NCBI GenBank assembly: GCA_963580455.1
Contig: OY756972.1
Location: 18,057,001-18,121,000, forward strand
Direction of reading: 5' to 3'
Length of the DNA stretch: 64,000 bases
From: Euonymus europaeus
Taxonomy: Eukaryota; Streptophyta; Magnoliopsida; Celastrales; Celastraceae
Position 1 is the first letter of the stretch; each line of letters opens with the position of its first letter. Positions 25,590 to 37,015 of this stretch are shown one piece after another. Below the pieces are notes generated by a model. That model made no database searches. It was not told the origin of the DNA and worked only from the letters and a program-made list of their open reading frames with translations. The position numbers and the translations under genes are program-made.

Positions 25590-27080
25590 ATAATTTGTGA
25601 AAGAAATTTTGGTAGATAGGACGAAACCAACATCTAATTTTAGTAGGGTAGAATTGTGTGTAGGGGGTTCGGGGGCTTAAGTTTGAGTTTTTTAGGCTTA
25701 AATTTGAGATTTTTGGACTAATATTTTAACTTAAATTTGTATTTTTAAACTTAAGTATTTAAATTTGAGATTTTTGGACATTAAGAGAACATTAGACCTT
25801 GAGGGTTGGGGAATTAACCTTAGAAAGTTTAAACATTTATGTATAATTTACTATTGTTTTTTTTTTAAATTCTGCCGCCCCTTAGCATATTGTAGTTCTG
25901 CCCTTGTTGTTAGAGTTCTTATAAACTTAAAAATTATAAGTGATGAAAAATAAGTTATCAAATGTTTTAAAAAAATATATAACTGACGTCTGACACTAGT
26001 TTATAAACTATGAAAAAATCATTATATTTTATTTGTAGAGAGAATAAAAACAACACAAAAAATATAAAAAGATGTCAAATCATTATAATTTTTATTTTAT
26101 GATTTTTGGTAAATTTCATTTATTTATTTTTATTTATTTTTCAAAATTTATAAATTACAGGATATTCTGTATAAATAAACTTGAAATTGATATTTAATTT
26201 TTTTAGAGTTTATTTTTTTAGAGCGTTTTGAAGTTTATAATAAACTGTATAGTCTGCATTGATAAAAATAAGTTTTAAGTTTTAGTTTATTTTTCTAGAA
26301 CGCTTTGAAACTGCAATAATAAAATTTGGAAGTGTTAGGAAGAAAAAGCGAGCAAGATTGGATTTGTATAGCTACTAGCCACAGATTAAATTTACCCCAA
26401 AAGTCAAGGCAAGATATCAGGGATAACTGATTTAACGGTTTTGGCTGATTGTCCACTAGCAGTACAAATTTCATGTGTAACTGTCACTGTGAATGTAAAA
26501 TTGACAAATCCCATAAACCCAATTGGTCATAATCTCACTCACACAAGATTTTGGTTTAAACATGAAGATTCTATCCCATGTGAGTCGCCGCCATTGATGC
26601 TTCTGTCCAAGAAATTTTTTGATGCATTTTCCTTCCATTACGTGCCTACATGTTTAGGGCCTACAAGAAGTCTAGAGCCCTAAATATATACCATCCGTGT
26701 ATACAGGCAGCAGAATTTCAGGACTCGGAAGCCATAAAATTATGGTAAAACAAGATTTAGTCACATGTCTTATCATTACGTATATATGATGCAGCGTGAC
26801 GTGTTTGAATTTAAAAGGGGATTCACTAATAAGTCATTTTATAAAAATAAATATTTCATTCACTACATTCAATTTTTCAATATTTTAAAACATCCTTTAA
26901 ATAATTTTGAACAAAACTATTTTTATTCCAATAAATCCTTATGTATAAGACATATGCTGACATCATCAGATTTTTTTTATTTTTATTTTTTAAAAAATTT
27001 AAAACATTTTTATCTCTCAAAATACAAGTCGGATTTTTTTTAAAAAAAATAGATTTATAATCAGTACGAAAAACTTTTTT
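25590..27080. other. AT-rich spacer
   Basis: No gene is supported. There are long A/T runs and no usable coding frame; the ORFs at 26765-27092 on both strands are Phe/Lys/Asn-rich products of AT-rich DNA. I see no transposon ends. Confidence 0.5.
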
Positions 27081-27650
27081 CAATGAGACCAATGATCGAT
27101 ATGTTTAAATGTTCATTCGTTAAATCCTCTGAATGAACTCAGAGGATTTCTCAATATTATCCAGAATTCAGAGGATTTCTCAAACTTAATCAGAAATTAA
27201 GAGGATTTTACAAAACTCACCAAAATAAATCAGAGGAATTTTCAAAATTAAGCAAAACAATTCAAAGGATTTCATAAAATATGTCAAAAAAAAACTATAG
27301 GATTTTTGAAAATCAAACAAAAAAAACTAAAAATTTAGAGGATTTCTCAAACTTATCCAAAATTCAGAGGATTTTGCAAATTTACCCATAATTCAAAGGA
27401 TATTGTGAAAAATGTTTTTCAATAAGACCAATGATCGATATGTTTAAATGTTCATTCATCAAATCCTCTGAATAAACTCAGAAGATTTTTTAAAGTTACC
27501 TAGAATTCAGATGATTTTTCAAACTTACCCAAAATTCAGAGGATTTCGCAAAACTCACTAAAACAAAACAAAAGAGTTTTTAAAATTCAGCACAAAAAAA
27601 TCAGATAATTTCATAAAATAAATCAAAAAAATATAGGATTTCAAAAAAAT
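27081..27650. repeat. Compound tandem repeat, 339-bp period with ~30-bp CAGAGGATT subunits
   Basis: The block starting CAATGAGACCAATGATCGAT at 27081 recurs as CAATAAGACCAATGATCGAT at 27420, a period of 339 bp. Inside each block a unit of about 25-32 bp, AATTCAGAGGATTTCTCAAACTTA with variants, repeats about eight to ten times with an alternating spacer. Copies are diverged by substitutions. There is no coding frame. Unlike a CRISPR array, neither the repeats nor the spacing is fixed. Confidence 0.8.
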
Positions 27651-27954
27651 TCGGCCTTGTACAGCCATAGCCCATAGTAGGACGGGATAGAGACCAACGC
27701 ATGCTATCAACCGTGCCCCCAAGTCAATGATAATAAATAAGGGTGAAAAAGGTATTAAACATGTATTTCACTTAAAATTGTCTTTAATGAAATAGAGTGC
27801 AATTAGTAAAGGACTTATTGGGTTATGAACTCTTTAAATAGACTAAATGGAACACCAAGTCTATTTGAAGGACTTTTCAACAAAAAAACCAATTTAAAAC
27901 AGTTAATTATTTTTTTTTATACCAAGAAGAGATAATACCTGACAGAAATATCGA

Positions 27955-28135
27955 GGCTTAATGGCCGGTGAGCTACACAAAAGGAGGTAGTCTTCTCTCT
28001 TTTACAACTCTCACCACAATGGTGATAAATCTCACTCAAATTGATAGAAGGGAAGACTCGAACTCAAGACCTCTCACTCCCCACACAGTAGGAAGGCCAA
28101 TTAGACTACCACCTATTGAAGCAAATCTTTTAATC
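27955..28135 (-). mobile_element. tRNA-derived SINE
   Basis: On the minus strand: A-box TGGTAGTCTAATTGGCC (about 28095-28115), B-box GAGTTCGAGTCTTCC (about 28048-28062), then a body ending near GGAGGTAGTC...GAGCTCACCGGCC. Box order, spacing and total length of about 180 bp fit a plant SINE. Confidence 0.65.
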
Positions 28136-28694
28136 AACACTACATCGTCTCTTGTGATATTACTTTTGATTTTTTTTGTATAATTTACACAAATTATTAT
28201 ATCCAACATGGCATTGCTTATTTTATTTTCTTCGGAAGATTATAAAAGCTCGTGCCTTGGTCATGTCCCCCATGACCTTCATTTTTTAAAAAATAAAAAA
28301 ATAAATTTCTCAACACTACATTATATGAACCTTGAGTTAGTCCAAATTATTAAATTAGTGATGTGAAATATATATGTTCAAGACGTGCCCACTGGGCCAT
28401 GAATTTTAAGATTAATTTTTTTTAAGTCCTATTTTTTTAAAAAGCAAATTAGAACTAGAAGTCTAGAACACGATATTATAATAATCAATTGACTCACTCC
28501 TTAAATCATGCAAGTTAACACAATCTATTTGTTTCTTTTACCTCCAGACTTCTTCAATGACTTTAAGTTCAAGAAATTTAACTGTCTATATAACATAAAT
28601 AGTTAAATACATAATCAAAGGAAGAAAAAAATTAACCACAGAAGACAAAAAGTTACAGGACCATTGTGCACAGTACAATGACCTTCCATTTATC
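28136..28694. other. Upstream region of the polygalacturonase gene
   Basis: AT-rich and non-coding. It should contain the promoter of the gene starting at 28729 or 28768. Apart from the TATA box listed next, I recognise no site. Confidence 0.4.
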
Positions 28695-28702
28695 TATATA
28701 AA
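28695..28702 (+). promoter_or_regulatory. TATA box of the polygalacturonase gene
   Basis: TATATAAA lies 34 bp before the first in-frame ATG (28729). Transcription normally starts about 25-35 bp after a TATA box, that is, at about 28725-28735, almost on that ATG. This favours the second in-frame ATG at 28768 as the real start. Confidence 0.6.
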
Positions 28703-28728
28703 CCCACCGATATCACACACATTAAGCA

Positions 28729-31489
28729 ATGCATAAACCCAATTCACCTTCTCCTCCCTCTCCTAATATGAAAATGGGCAGTTCCAATCTTTGTAATGTT
28801 ATTTTAACGACTCTAATCATCTTGTTTTCTTGGTGTTCTACTTTGAAAACATGCGATGCAAGGGAAGGAAATCAATGGGGGCAAAGTGAAGGATTTCCAG
28901 CTTATGCCTTTCCCAGAACAGGGAAAGGCTATGATACCATACCAACACAACAAGTAGACAACTCTGCAACATTCAATATATTGGACTATGGTGGTAAAGG
29001 TGATGGCCAGACTGATGATACGAAGGTGACTCATATGAAAGCTTATTTTTTTCTTCACTTTATATTTGTGTTCAGTAGTTTGTGTTCAAACAGAACAACT
29101 CATTTGCTGCATCATCCTGAGCATGTTCATGTTTTTTTTCTTTTCTGAACAAGGTTTTGGGATAGGGTGTATATGATCATGAATCATAATTGCTGGCTCA
29201 GGGAAAACTTGTCTAGTATCGTTCTCGGTTATCAAAAAAAAAAAAAAAAGTATATGTTCATAATCCATGTTGTGGCAACTGTTGCCAACATAAGCATAAT
29301 CACCGACTGCAAGACAAATAATTTTTCTGACTCAATCATAGCATACTACCATCAGAGTTAAAGGTGCAAGTTCATGTAAAGCAACACAACATCTCAAATT
29401 AGTAACCTTTATCATTTTCCTCAATTTAGTGAGATAACTCTGAAGTTCTTACCATTTACCAGGCATTCGTGGCAGCCTGGGCACTTGCCTGTAAAGTAGA
29501 GGGATCGATTCTGGCTATTCCATCTGGGTCTGTGTTTCTTGTCCAACCCATTTCCTTCTCAGGCCCCTGTGAACCGAACATTGTTTTTCAGGTAATTGTA
29601 TCTTCTTCCCCTTCTATGGCATCATTTATCTCCATGCTGTAAAGGGAGCAAAAACAGATCATACAAATTGTTAATATCTCTCATTAACCAAGCACACAAC
29701 ATACATATTGCCCATCCTATTAGACTGTACTTGTCAAGAACCAGCAATCCACAATATAATAGAAACAGTATGGAAATCACAAAAACATCAACTGATACCT
29801 TGCAGTTGGACGGCAAGATCGTAGCTCCGAGAAGTTCTGGATCTTGGGGTTCAGGACTGCTACAATGGCTTCAATTCTCTGAGCTAAAAGGGATTAAAGT
29901 CCAAGGCAAAGGTATCATTGACGGGCAAGGTTCAGTCTGGTGGAATGGTTCACCCACATATAATCTCCAGTCAGAGGTAAAGATACAGGGTAGAAGTACC
30001 AAATTTAATAGACAACTTCAACTTTTTCTCTCAGAACTAACCATGCCCTTCACGCAAATCATGTTCAGGACCCATACAACGAGCTCCGCAGAAATATGCC
30101 AAGCACTAAGCCAACAGTAAGCATCTTCTTCAAATTACTTATTTCTTAGCCTTACCATAACGTTGGGAGATGAGACTGATTTTGCCAATGTTATTTCTGC
30201 ACGCAGGCACTAAGGTTTTACGGAAGTAATGATGTAACAGTCACAGGGATAACACTGCAAAACAGTCCCCAGACCCATCTGAAATTTGACGATTGCACAG
30301 GTGTCAAGGTTTACAGTATAAGTGTTTCATCTCCTGCTGACAGCCCTAACACAGATGGAATCCACCTACAGAACTCCAAAGATGTGCTCATTTATAGCAC
30401 CAATCTTGCTTGTGGTAATTCTATAAAAAATCAAGTATAACCAGTAAAACTAATTTATACAATTTAATCAAAAATAGAAGCATACTGCCAGATGCATCAT
30501 AACATTGTGAAAGAAATAAGTTACCTCAAATCGTCAATAAAATTTAGCAGAGTTTATCCAAAAATACATCTGATAAGACTGGTATTAAACTTAACAACAA
30601 TGATATGTAACAAATTCTGTGCATCAACATAGTTCATGCATTTAGAAGCCATCACAGGGTGGAGATTTTAGAAGCTCAGAACCAGTTATTCAAAATATCA
30701 AAGTTTCCATGCATTATAATCAAAGCTACATTAATTCCTATTTTATTCTACAGGAGACGATTGTGTGTCTATACAGACTGGATGCTCAAATGTATACATA
30801 CACAATGTGAACTGTGGACCCGGCCATGGAATCAGCATTGGGGGGCTGGGCAAAGATAACACAAAAGCTTGTGTTTCAAACATAACTGTCAGAGATGTCA
30901 CCATGCAGAATACATTAGCGGGTGTCAGGATAAAGACGTGGCAGGTATAAACACAATATAGCACTAATTTCATCCTTCTATCTATATAATATTGCAGAGA
31001 ACTGTATGCCTAATTCCTCTGCACTTACAGCATATTAAAATTCAAACATTTTGCTGAGCTGAAACCATCTAACGGCCTCATTGCTCTTGACTGCAGGGAG
31101 GCTCGGGCTTAGTACAAGGAGTCATGTTCTCTAATATTCAAGTTTCCGAAGTCCAAACTCCAATCATGATCGACCAATACTACTGTGACAGTAGCAAATG
31201 CCATAACGAATCTTCAGCTGTGGCAGTATCAGGCATAAACTACGTAAATATTAAAGGAACCTACACTGTCAAACCTGTACACTTTGCTTGCAGTGACAGC
31301 GTGCCATGCACAGGCATATCTCTAGATACCATACAGCTACAAGCAGTTCAAGTGACAGAAAATTCCAATAAACCTTTCTGTTGGGAGGTATATGGAGACC
31401 TAAGAACTGCAACTGCCCCTCCAATTGACTGTTTAGAGTCAGGCAAAACTTCCATCGGTGGAGCTCGTAAAACTCAGAATTCCTGCTGA
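28729..31489 (+). CDS. GH28 polygalacturonase, secreted (PGX3-like)
   Basis: Hydrolyses alpha-1,4 galacturonosyl links of homogalacturonan in the cell wall. Exons: 28729-29025, 29463-29591, 29806-29976, 30069-30116 (only 48 bp), 30207-30414, 30754-30944 and 31097-31489. All have GT-AG borders and give 478 codons from the first ATG, or 465 from the ATG at 28768. A signal peptide ([20 protein letters not shown]) follows either start. All four GH28 motifs are present: SPNTDGIHL (Asp catalytic), [20 protein letters not shown] and RIK. The sequence resembles the Arabidopsis AT1G48100 (PGX3) clade in memory, including [11 protein letters not shown] and [17 protein letters not shown]. There are no stops or frameshifts. 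Promoter context favours the shorter form. Confidence 0.95.
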
Positions 31490-31628
31490 GCTTAGCCAAA
31501 GCTTTTAAGCATACAAGTGAGCTGAGGATGACACAATTTCTCCAACGCTACATGAAGCATAGCATGTATCAAAGTCTACGCCAACTTATGGCGAACCCTA
31601 ATCGTCTTGACAAAGAAATTGTTTTCTT

Positions 31629-31700
31629 TCTAGGTTGCAGTGGGATAAGCATATATATTAGTTTTCTAGGTTGCAGTGGGATAAGCATATATATTAGTCT
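31629..31700 (+). repeat. 36-bp perfect tandem duplication 3' of the polygalacturonase
   Basis: CTAGGTTGCAGTGGGATAAG with the following CATATATATTAG occurs twice, 36 bp apart, about 140 bp after the stop codon and probably in the 3'-UTR. The two copies are nearly identical, so the duplication is recent. Confidence 0.85.
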
Positions 31701-33609
31701 TTTTAAGAAACTATAATAAATATGAGCACATTCTAGCAAATTGTGAAATAGATAGAAGTCCTGTGGTCACCAAAATTCTCTAGAATGAAACTGTGAAAGT
31801 AATTTATAACCATATAGATAAATAAGTAAATAAAATAACCAAAATAGAATAGGCAGGCTTCTAAAGGTTCAAGTAACCATTTCATAGTTATCAGGAAATC
31901 GGTATGCTCCTGTTCGTGGTACGGGAACGTGGTACGCGACATGATTAGTTTGTTGTACGTTAGAGGGTAGGCTTAATCGGTACGCTAGTTGGGAACGTGG
32001 TACAGTTTGAAGAGTAAATCAGGTCACCATTAAGTTAAATCAGCTTTTGTGAAAAATGTCTCTTGCTTCACTCCTTCCTTGAATCTACCAAAATCTAGGG
32101 TTTTAGAATCTCCATAAGCCTCCTTAATCAGAAACAAAAAATGTTGTAAATGAATTTCAAAGGTCAGTTTTCAAATTTTCCATTCTCACACCCTCTATTT
32201 CCCTAGATTCTCCATATATATACTCAATCAATGACAATTTAGGGTTTACTTTTAGTTTTGATTCAATTATACTTGATTTTTCATTCTATTTCTCAAGTTT
32301 TCAATAGTAGATTTTTGGGACGCTCGCGGGGAGTGTCCCAAATCAATGACAATCAAGGAAATGAGCACCTAAGAGAGACATAATCACATAAATCAAATTC
32401 CACAAATTTTAGGTTTTCTAATAGGAAAAACTTAAATCTTCAACTGCAAGGATAACATATTTATAAGGGTGAGGAATGTCTTAAGGGAGCAGAAATAAGT
32501 GAAGTCAAAACAAATTAGAACATAGAGTAACTGAACAAACGAGGCGAATATGAAAGTAGAGCCAGTCATGATAACTGGAAGAAGGATTAGTAAATTTTTC
32601 TTCAACAATCAACCATCTCTCTGAAGCATGAAATTTTTTATTTGACTGCTAAGTTAGCAACGGTAACAAGAAGATACAATATGAATGTGTCAACTGTCAA
32701 TACAAATTTGATAAAGCATTCTTCTAAAAAAAAAGGGCAAAGCATCTAATTTCAAAAAGACGTATGATATGTCCAGAATGAGCCAGTTACACGATCATGT
32801 CAAGAAAATGTACCTTTTTAAAAGCACTAAACAGCAAGCCATCCTGCATAGCTAATGTTTAGGAATGAGCTCAGGGACAACTTCTTATAACCCGATTTTG
32901 AAAACTGTAAACTATCACTGACAGATGATCTGTAACTGAATGCCAATCAATTTTGAGAAGCACAAAATGATACAATTGAAATATACAAAGATCTCCTAAA
33001 GATGTTAGCAAAACCCATGAAGTTCACACCAATAATTTATTATTAAGACATACATAAAAGTGAGGCATTTCCTATTATCTTGTACTTTTATTCCACTTCT
33101 TAGAATTATCATTATATTCGAAGAGACACAATCTACTTATGCATAAAACGTTAGATTCTGTATTTCTTATCTCTTCTCTCTCCTCATATTTTCTTCAATA
33201 TTTCTTATCCTTTCATTTTTAAAATGTGGAGCATGAAACAATGAAACAAAAATAGAATCCAAGGTTCATGAATCATTTCCAAACTACAATCCCCTTTGTG
33301 ACGATAAAACATGAAATACATGAAGGTTTAATACAGAAAATTCACTGCCAGCATAGGGGATAATAGAATATATATGAATTGATACATATCTCTAACATCA
33401 ATAGCATGCAAAACATCTATTGCAATTTGCAACTACAATGTTCAATTGATTACATATTCAATCTACAGTTCTGCAAATAAAGCTACTGAAAGAAATTTAA
33501 CCAGCATCGTGTCTAATGTTCGGCCATACCAAATAAATTAACACCAAAACTTAATCCCGTTGCAATGGAGAACTAGCTAACAATATTACTTTCTTGTGAA
33601 ACCTGATCA
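31701..33609. other. Gene-free spacer with unclassified repeat words
   Basis: At 31890-32015 the word GGGAACGTGGTAC(G/A) occurs twice and CGGTACGC/CGGTATGC twice, as in some plant hAT or MULE internal regions, but no ends were found. At 32316-32344 an imperfect hairpin, TTTGGGACGCTC...GAGTGTCCCAAA, stands in otherwise AT-rich DNA. No coding region is supported up to the deformylase pseudogene. Confidence 0.4.
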
Positions 33610-34636
33610 CTAAGTAGAAGGTTGCACAAGTGCTTTTGGTTTTCCAAACCCAGTAGCAACCTTCTTCCCTTTTTATTGTTTTGATATTTTCAGGGCTTGG
33701 AAAACCATTTTCTTTTCTCATACTTCGTTTCTAAAGCCTGTCAACAAGGTCAGCAATAAGAATATGCTAATGTATTTCCTTGTGAATGCAGGCAGCATTC
33801 TCTTTGTACGGGACATTTCTTAAAAATATGCACCCAGTCGCCCATAAGAATAATGGAAGAGCCAAATTATCTGGAAAAAAATTTGACGTCATATAAAGCA
33901 AATTGCAAGTGTACTTTAACTACGACAACAAAAGTTACGAAAAATTGGTTTGTTGTCAGTTTAATCTTCAGTCACGGGATAAAACTATTTGAAAAGTGAC
34001 GCACATTTATTGTTCGGTTTCAAAGTTCAATGAAGCACTCAAATGGTAGCGGAGAGAGTGTTTGACGATAACAATAAGCAGCATAGAATGCTAAGGCAAT
34101 AGTTCACACATAATTTAAGCTTGTGAGTTGTGACACTTGGAGAGTTTTCTTTTACAACCTATTAAGCTGCTGAATGCAAACACTGCTAAGATATTGGCTA
34201 TGCTGTATAATGCAGAAGTTTAATTTGGTTGTTCTTGGGCACAACGACAACTTTTTATTTAAGAAAGGAAGAGGTATTTTCTTTGTGGGATTATTGAGCG
34301 CGATAACCTTGGAACCTCTCCAAGGTAGGGCTACATTGAACCCACCAGTATAACCTGGATACTAGCAATCACCCACAAACCCCTAATATCATTTAAAACC
34401 ATTAACTATGCATGTACCCACCTGTAGCTCTGTCCAAATACTGTCAAGCACTTGTTCTGACATTCTATGGAAAACAGAATCCCCTGCTCCATAAGTAGAT
34501 AACCTAGAAAGATGAATATCCAAGATTTATAATAACAATACTAAAACATCAGCTATTTGAGCACTTATAAAAAATGACGACTTAGTTTGATGTTAGTTGA
34601 ACCTGATTTTTTTACGACCATAGAATTCCTAATTAC

Positions 34637-34735
34637 AAATTTTCTTTTTGGAAGTTCAACACTCAACAGAGATGGGGATTCAAAACCCCTTGGGCACGGT
34701 GGAGCCAACCCTAAGCCACTGGTACTCCTCAATAC
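34637..34735 (-). mobile_element. Partial tRNA-derived SINE
   Basis: On the minus strand ACCAGTGGCTTAGGGTTGGCTCC (A-box-like) is followed by GGGGTTTTGAATCCCCATC (B-box-like) about 30 bp on. The 3' body is not clear. It lies in an intron of the deformylase pseudogene. Confidence 0.5.
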
Positions 34736-36694
34736 TCATTGTTATAGATAGTGAATCCACTGTAAATGTTTTGACTCACACAATATAAAGTTACTTCAAA
34801 CATTTTTTAGCGTTAGACACAATATAACTAACACATTACTCTATTTGACAAGCAAAAAACCAAACTAAGTTTCTGATAGGTGACATACTTGTGCATAAAC
34901 TATTGTGCAAAAAGTGTACAGCTATTGATTTTCGCTGGTTGGAAGCCGATGAAATGTGCGAGAAACGCAAAAAAAAAAAGGTAAAAAAAAAAGAGCTAAA
35001 ACAAATATTGTATATAAATTTAATTTTTCAATATATATATATATTAAAGTAATAAAATTATAATTAGGTTAGTATTGGCATATTATATTTATAGAGTCAA
35101 TATGCAATTACCAATTTACCATACAAATTATATAGATTTTTTTTTCCAATAAAAATTTGTATTATTGGCTACCACCGCGTGGCATGACATATAAGCTCTA
35201 AAACATTTGAGCTTTTAAGTTTTGTATATAAAATAGACTAAGAAATATTGCACGGAGAAATGAAGTGCCATACTTCGCTTTCTGGTGGATACTGAATACA
35301 CCTCTGAAAGTAGAGTGGAAAATCAAACATTTGGATGGCATTGTTGGAATCATTCACACACAAGTGAAAAGATTATTGATCTTGCAACCAGCCACCCACG
35401 TGTTATTTTACAAAAGTATACTAAAAATCAAAATTCATAAGAGCTTATTATAACCTATTCCTCAAAACTTCCTATTCCAGTCAATCCAATAATCAAAGAG
35501 ACTAAGAGATGATACATATTTATACAAAAACAAAACAAATCTTGCTCCAATAAATCCAACTTTCAAGCTATATATATAAAAATCCGTCCAAAAACTTACT
35601 AATAGTTATATCCCCTACATTAAAGCAGGAAAGAAAAAGTGACCACATTTGTGTTGGAGAAATACCTGCAAAAGGTCAAATTCATGCTGAAAGACACGTG
35701 CAAGAAGGACTGACAAATTCACCGTAAATCTTACCCCATTAATGTCCCATGCATCAATCTTAACAGTTTCTGGTTTCTGCAAGTGAAAATGAGATAAACT
35801 CTAGAGTGGTGTAAAGATCACATTGCAGCAACCAAGATAAAACCCAATTACAGAACTAAGAGAAAAGAACTCATCTGATCCTGCATTTGTATATACAATC
35901 AATACTTGGCTAGTTGGTTGTCAATAATAGTAGGATAATACTGTGCACTTCAGGAAAAATGGAGTTGAGGACAACATTTTACCATTTTAACTAACACTAA
36001 TCAAGCCTATTAGCAGAAAATATTTCCCACCTTTTGAATGGTAAACTTTATAGAAAGGGCGCCAAGGGATGCTTACCAATTACAAATCTTCTATTGCACA
36101 CCAATTCAATTACATCCAGAAGATACCACCATTCATATCAACCCGGTTTATATTCCCGAAAGGAACAGCTTTTAGCCATCCCTAAACAGCCAAGAGAAAG
36201 AGTCCACTCCAATAGTAAAAGTTCTTCTAAAACCTCTCCTTCCATCTCATTCACCCAATGGTAAAGAGGATCAAACCTACAAATTATTTTTTTTCTCTTA
36301 CCGTTTAAAACAATTTTTTCTTTCCCTTTCTTATTCATTTGTTCGAATGTCCAAGCAATGAGCTTCATTTCAACTGAACCAGCCTCCACCTCTGACACCC
36401 ATAACATTTAAGAGTTGAATCCCAACCCAAGTACAATGAAAAACAATTTAACTTACCAACTACCCTGCATATTTTCAAAAGCAAAAACCTATAGATCTTT
36501 ACCATTTTCTGAATATTATGATAAAAAAGGCACCATGTTGAGAAGATCTTCCAAAATTTTTTTTAACCTAAAACCCCTCTAGATTTGTTGTTTTTGAATG
36601 GACTCTAGATTTTGTTGTTCCGCATCAACTCAGCTGCTTTAGGGAATTGGATTATAAATGGAGCTGACCCGCTTCAATGATATCTGCCAAAAAA

Positions 36695-37015
36695 TCAGAC
36701 TTCAACTGCCCGCCATGGCGCCATCAAAGTAAACAAGAGAGTGACTCTACCCATTGTTTGTGGCACTCCCACACCATAAGGTTCTCTTTCTTCCTTTGAA
36801 ATCCACCCATATTGTTCCAAATCAAACTTAGCAGCAATACAACACTTAGTTTGATCAAATGGATCAATCTTATGAGTCGACATAGAGCTTATAAATGTAT
36901 CCACAAGATATCCATGAGACAGAAAGTCAATTTTATACAAAGTAAATAAGAAACAGGAAAGAAGCAAATGAAGAAAAATAAACTGGAAGGCGAAGGCACA
37001 AGTCCAGCAGTACAA
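36695..37015 (-). other. Unrecognised open frame inside the deformylase pseudogene
   Basis: A 106-codon frame lies between pseudogene blocks 3 and 4. Its middle (HKIDPFDQTKCCIAAKFDLE, then QYGWISKEEREPYGVGVP) has a more protein-like composition than the surrounding AT-rich DNA, but I recognise no family. It may be a remnant of an inserted element. A neighbouring minus-strand frame at 36138-36407 (FDPLYHWVNEMEGEVLEELL) may belong to the same insertion. No start context, splice site or element end was found. Confidence 0.25.

Noticed and set aside
26765..27092. Overlapping plus and minus ORFs rich in Phe, Lys and Asn
   Set aside because: Composition reflects AT-rich DNA; no motif or start context supports them.
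27081..27650. Possible CRISPR-like array
   Set aside because: Repeat and spacer lengths vary, units diverge freely, and the context is a plant nuclear genome; it is a minisatellite.
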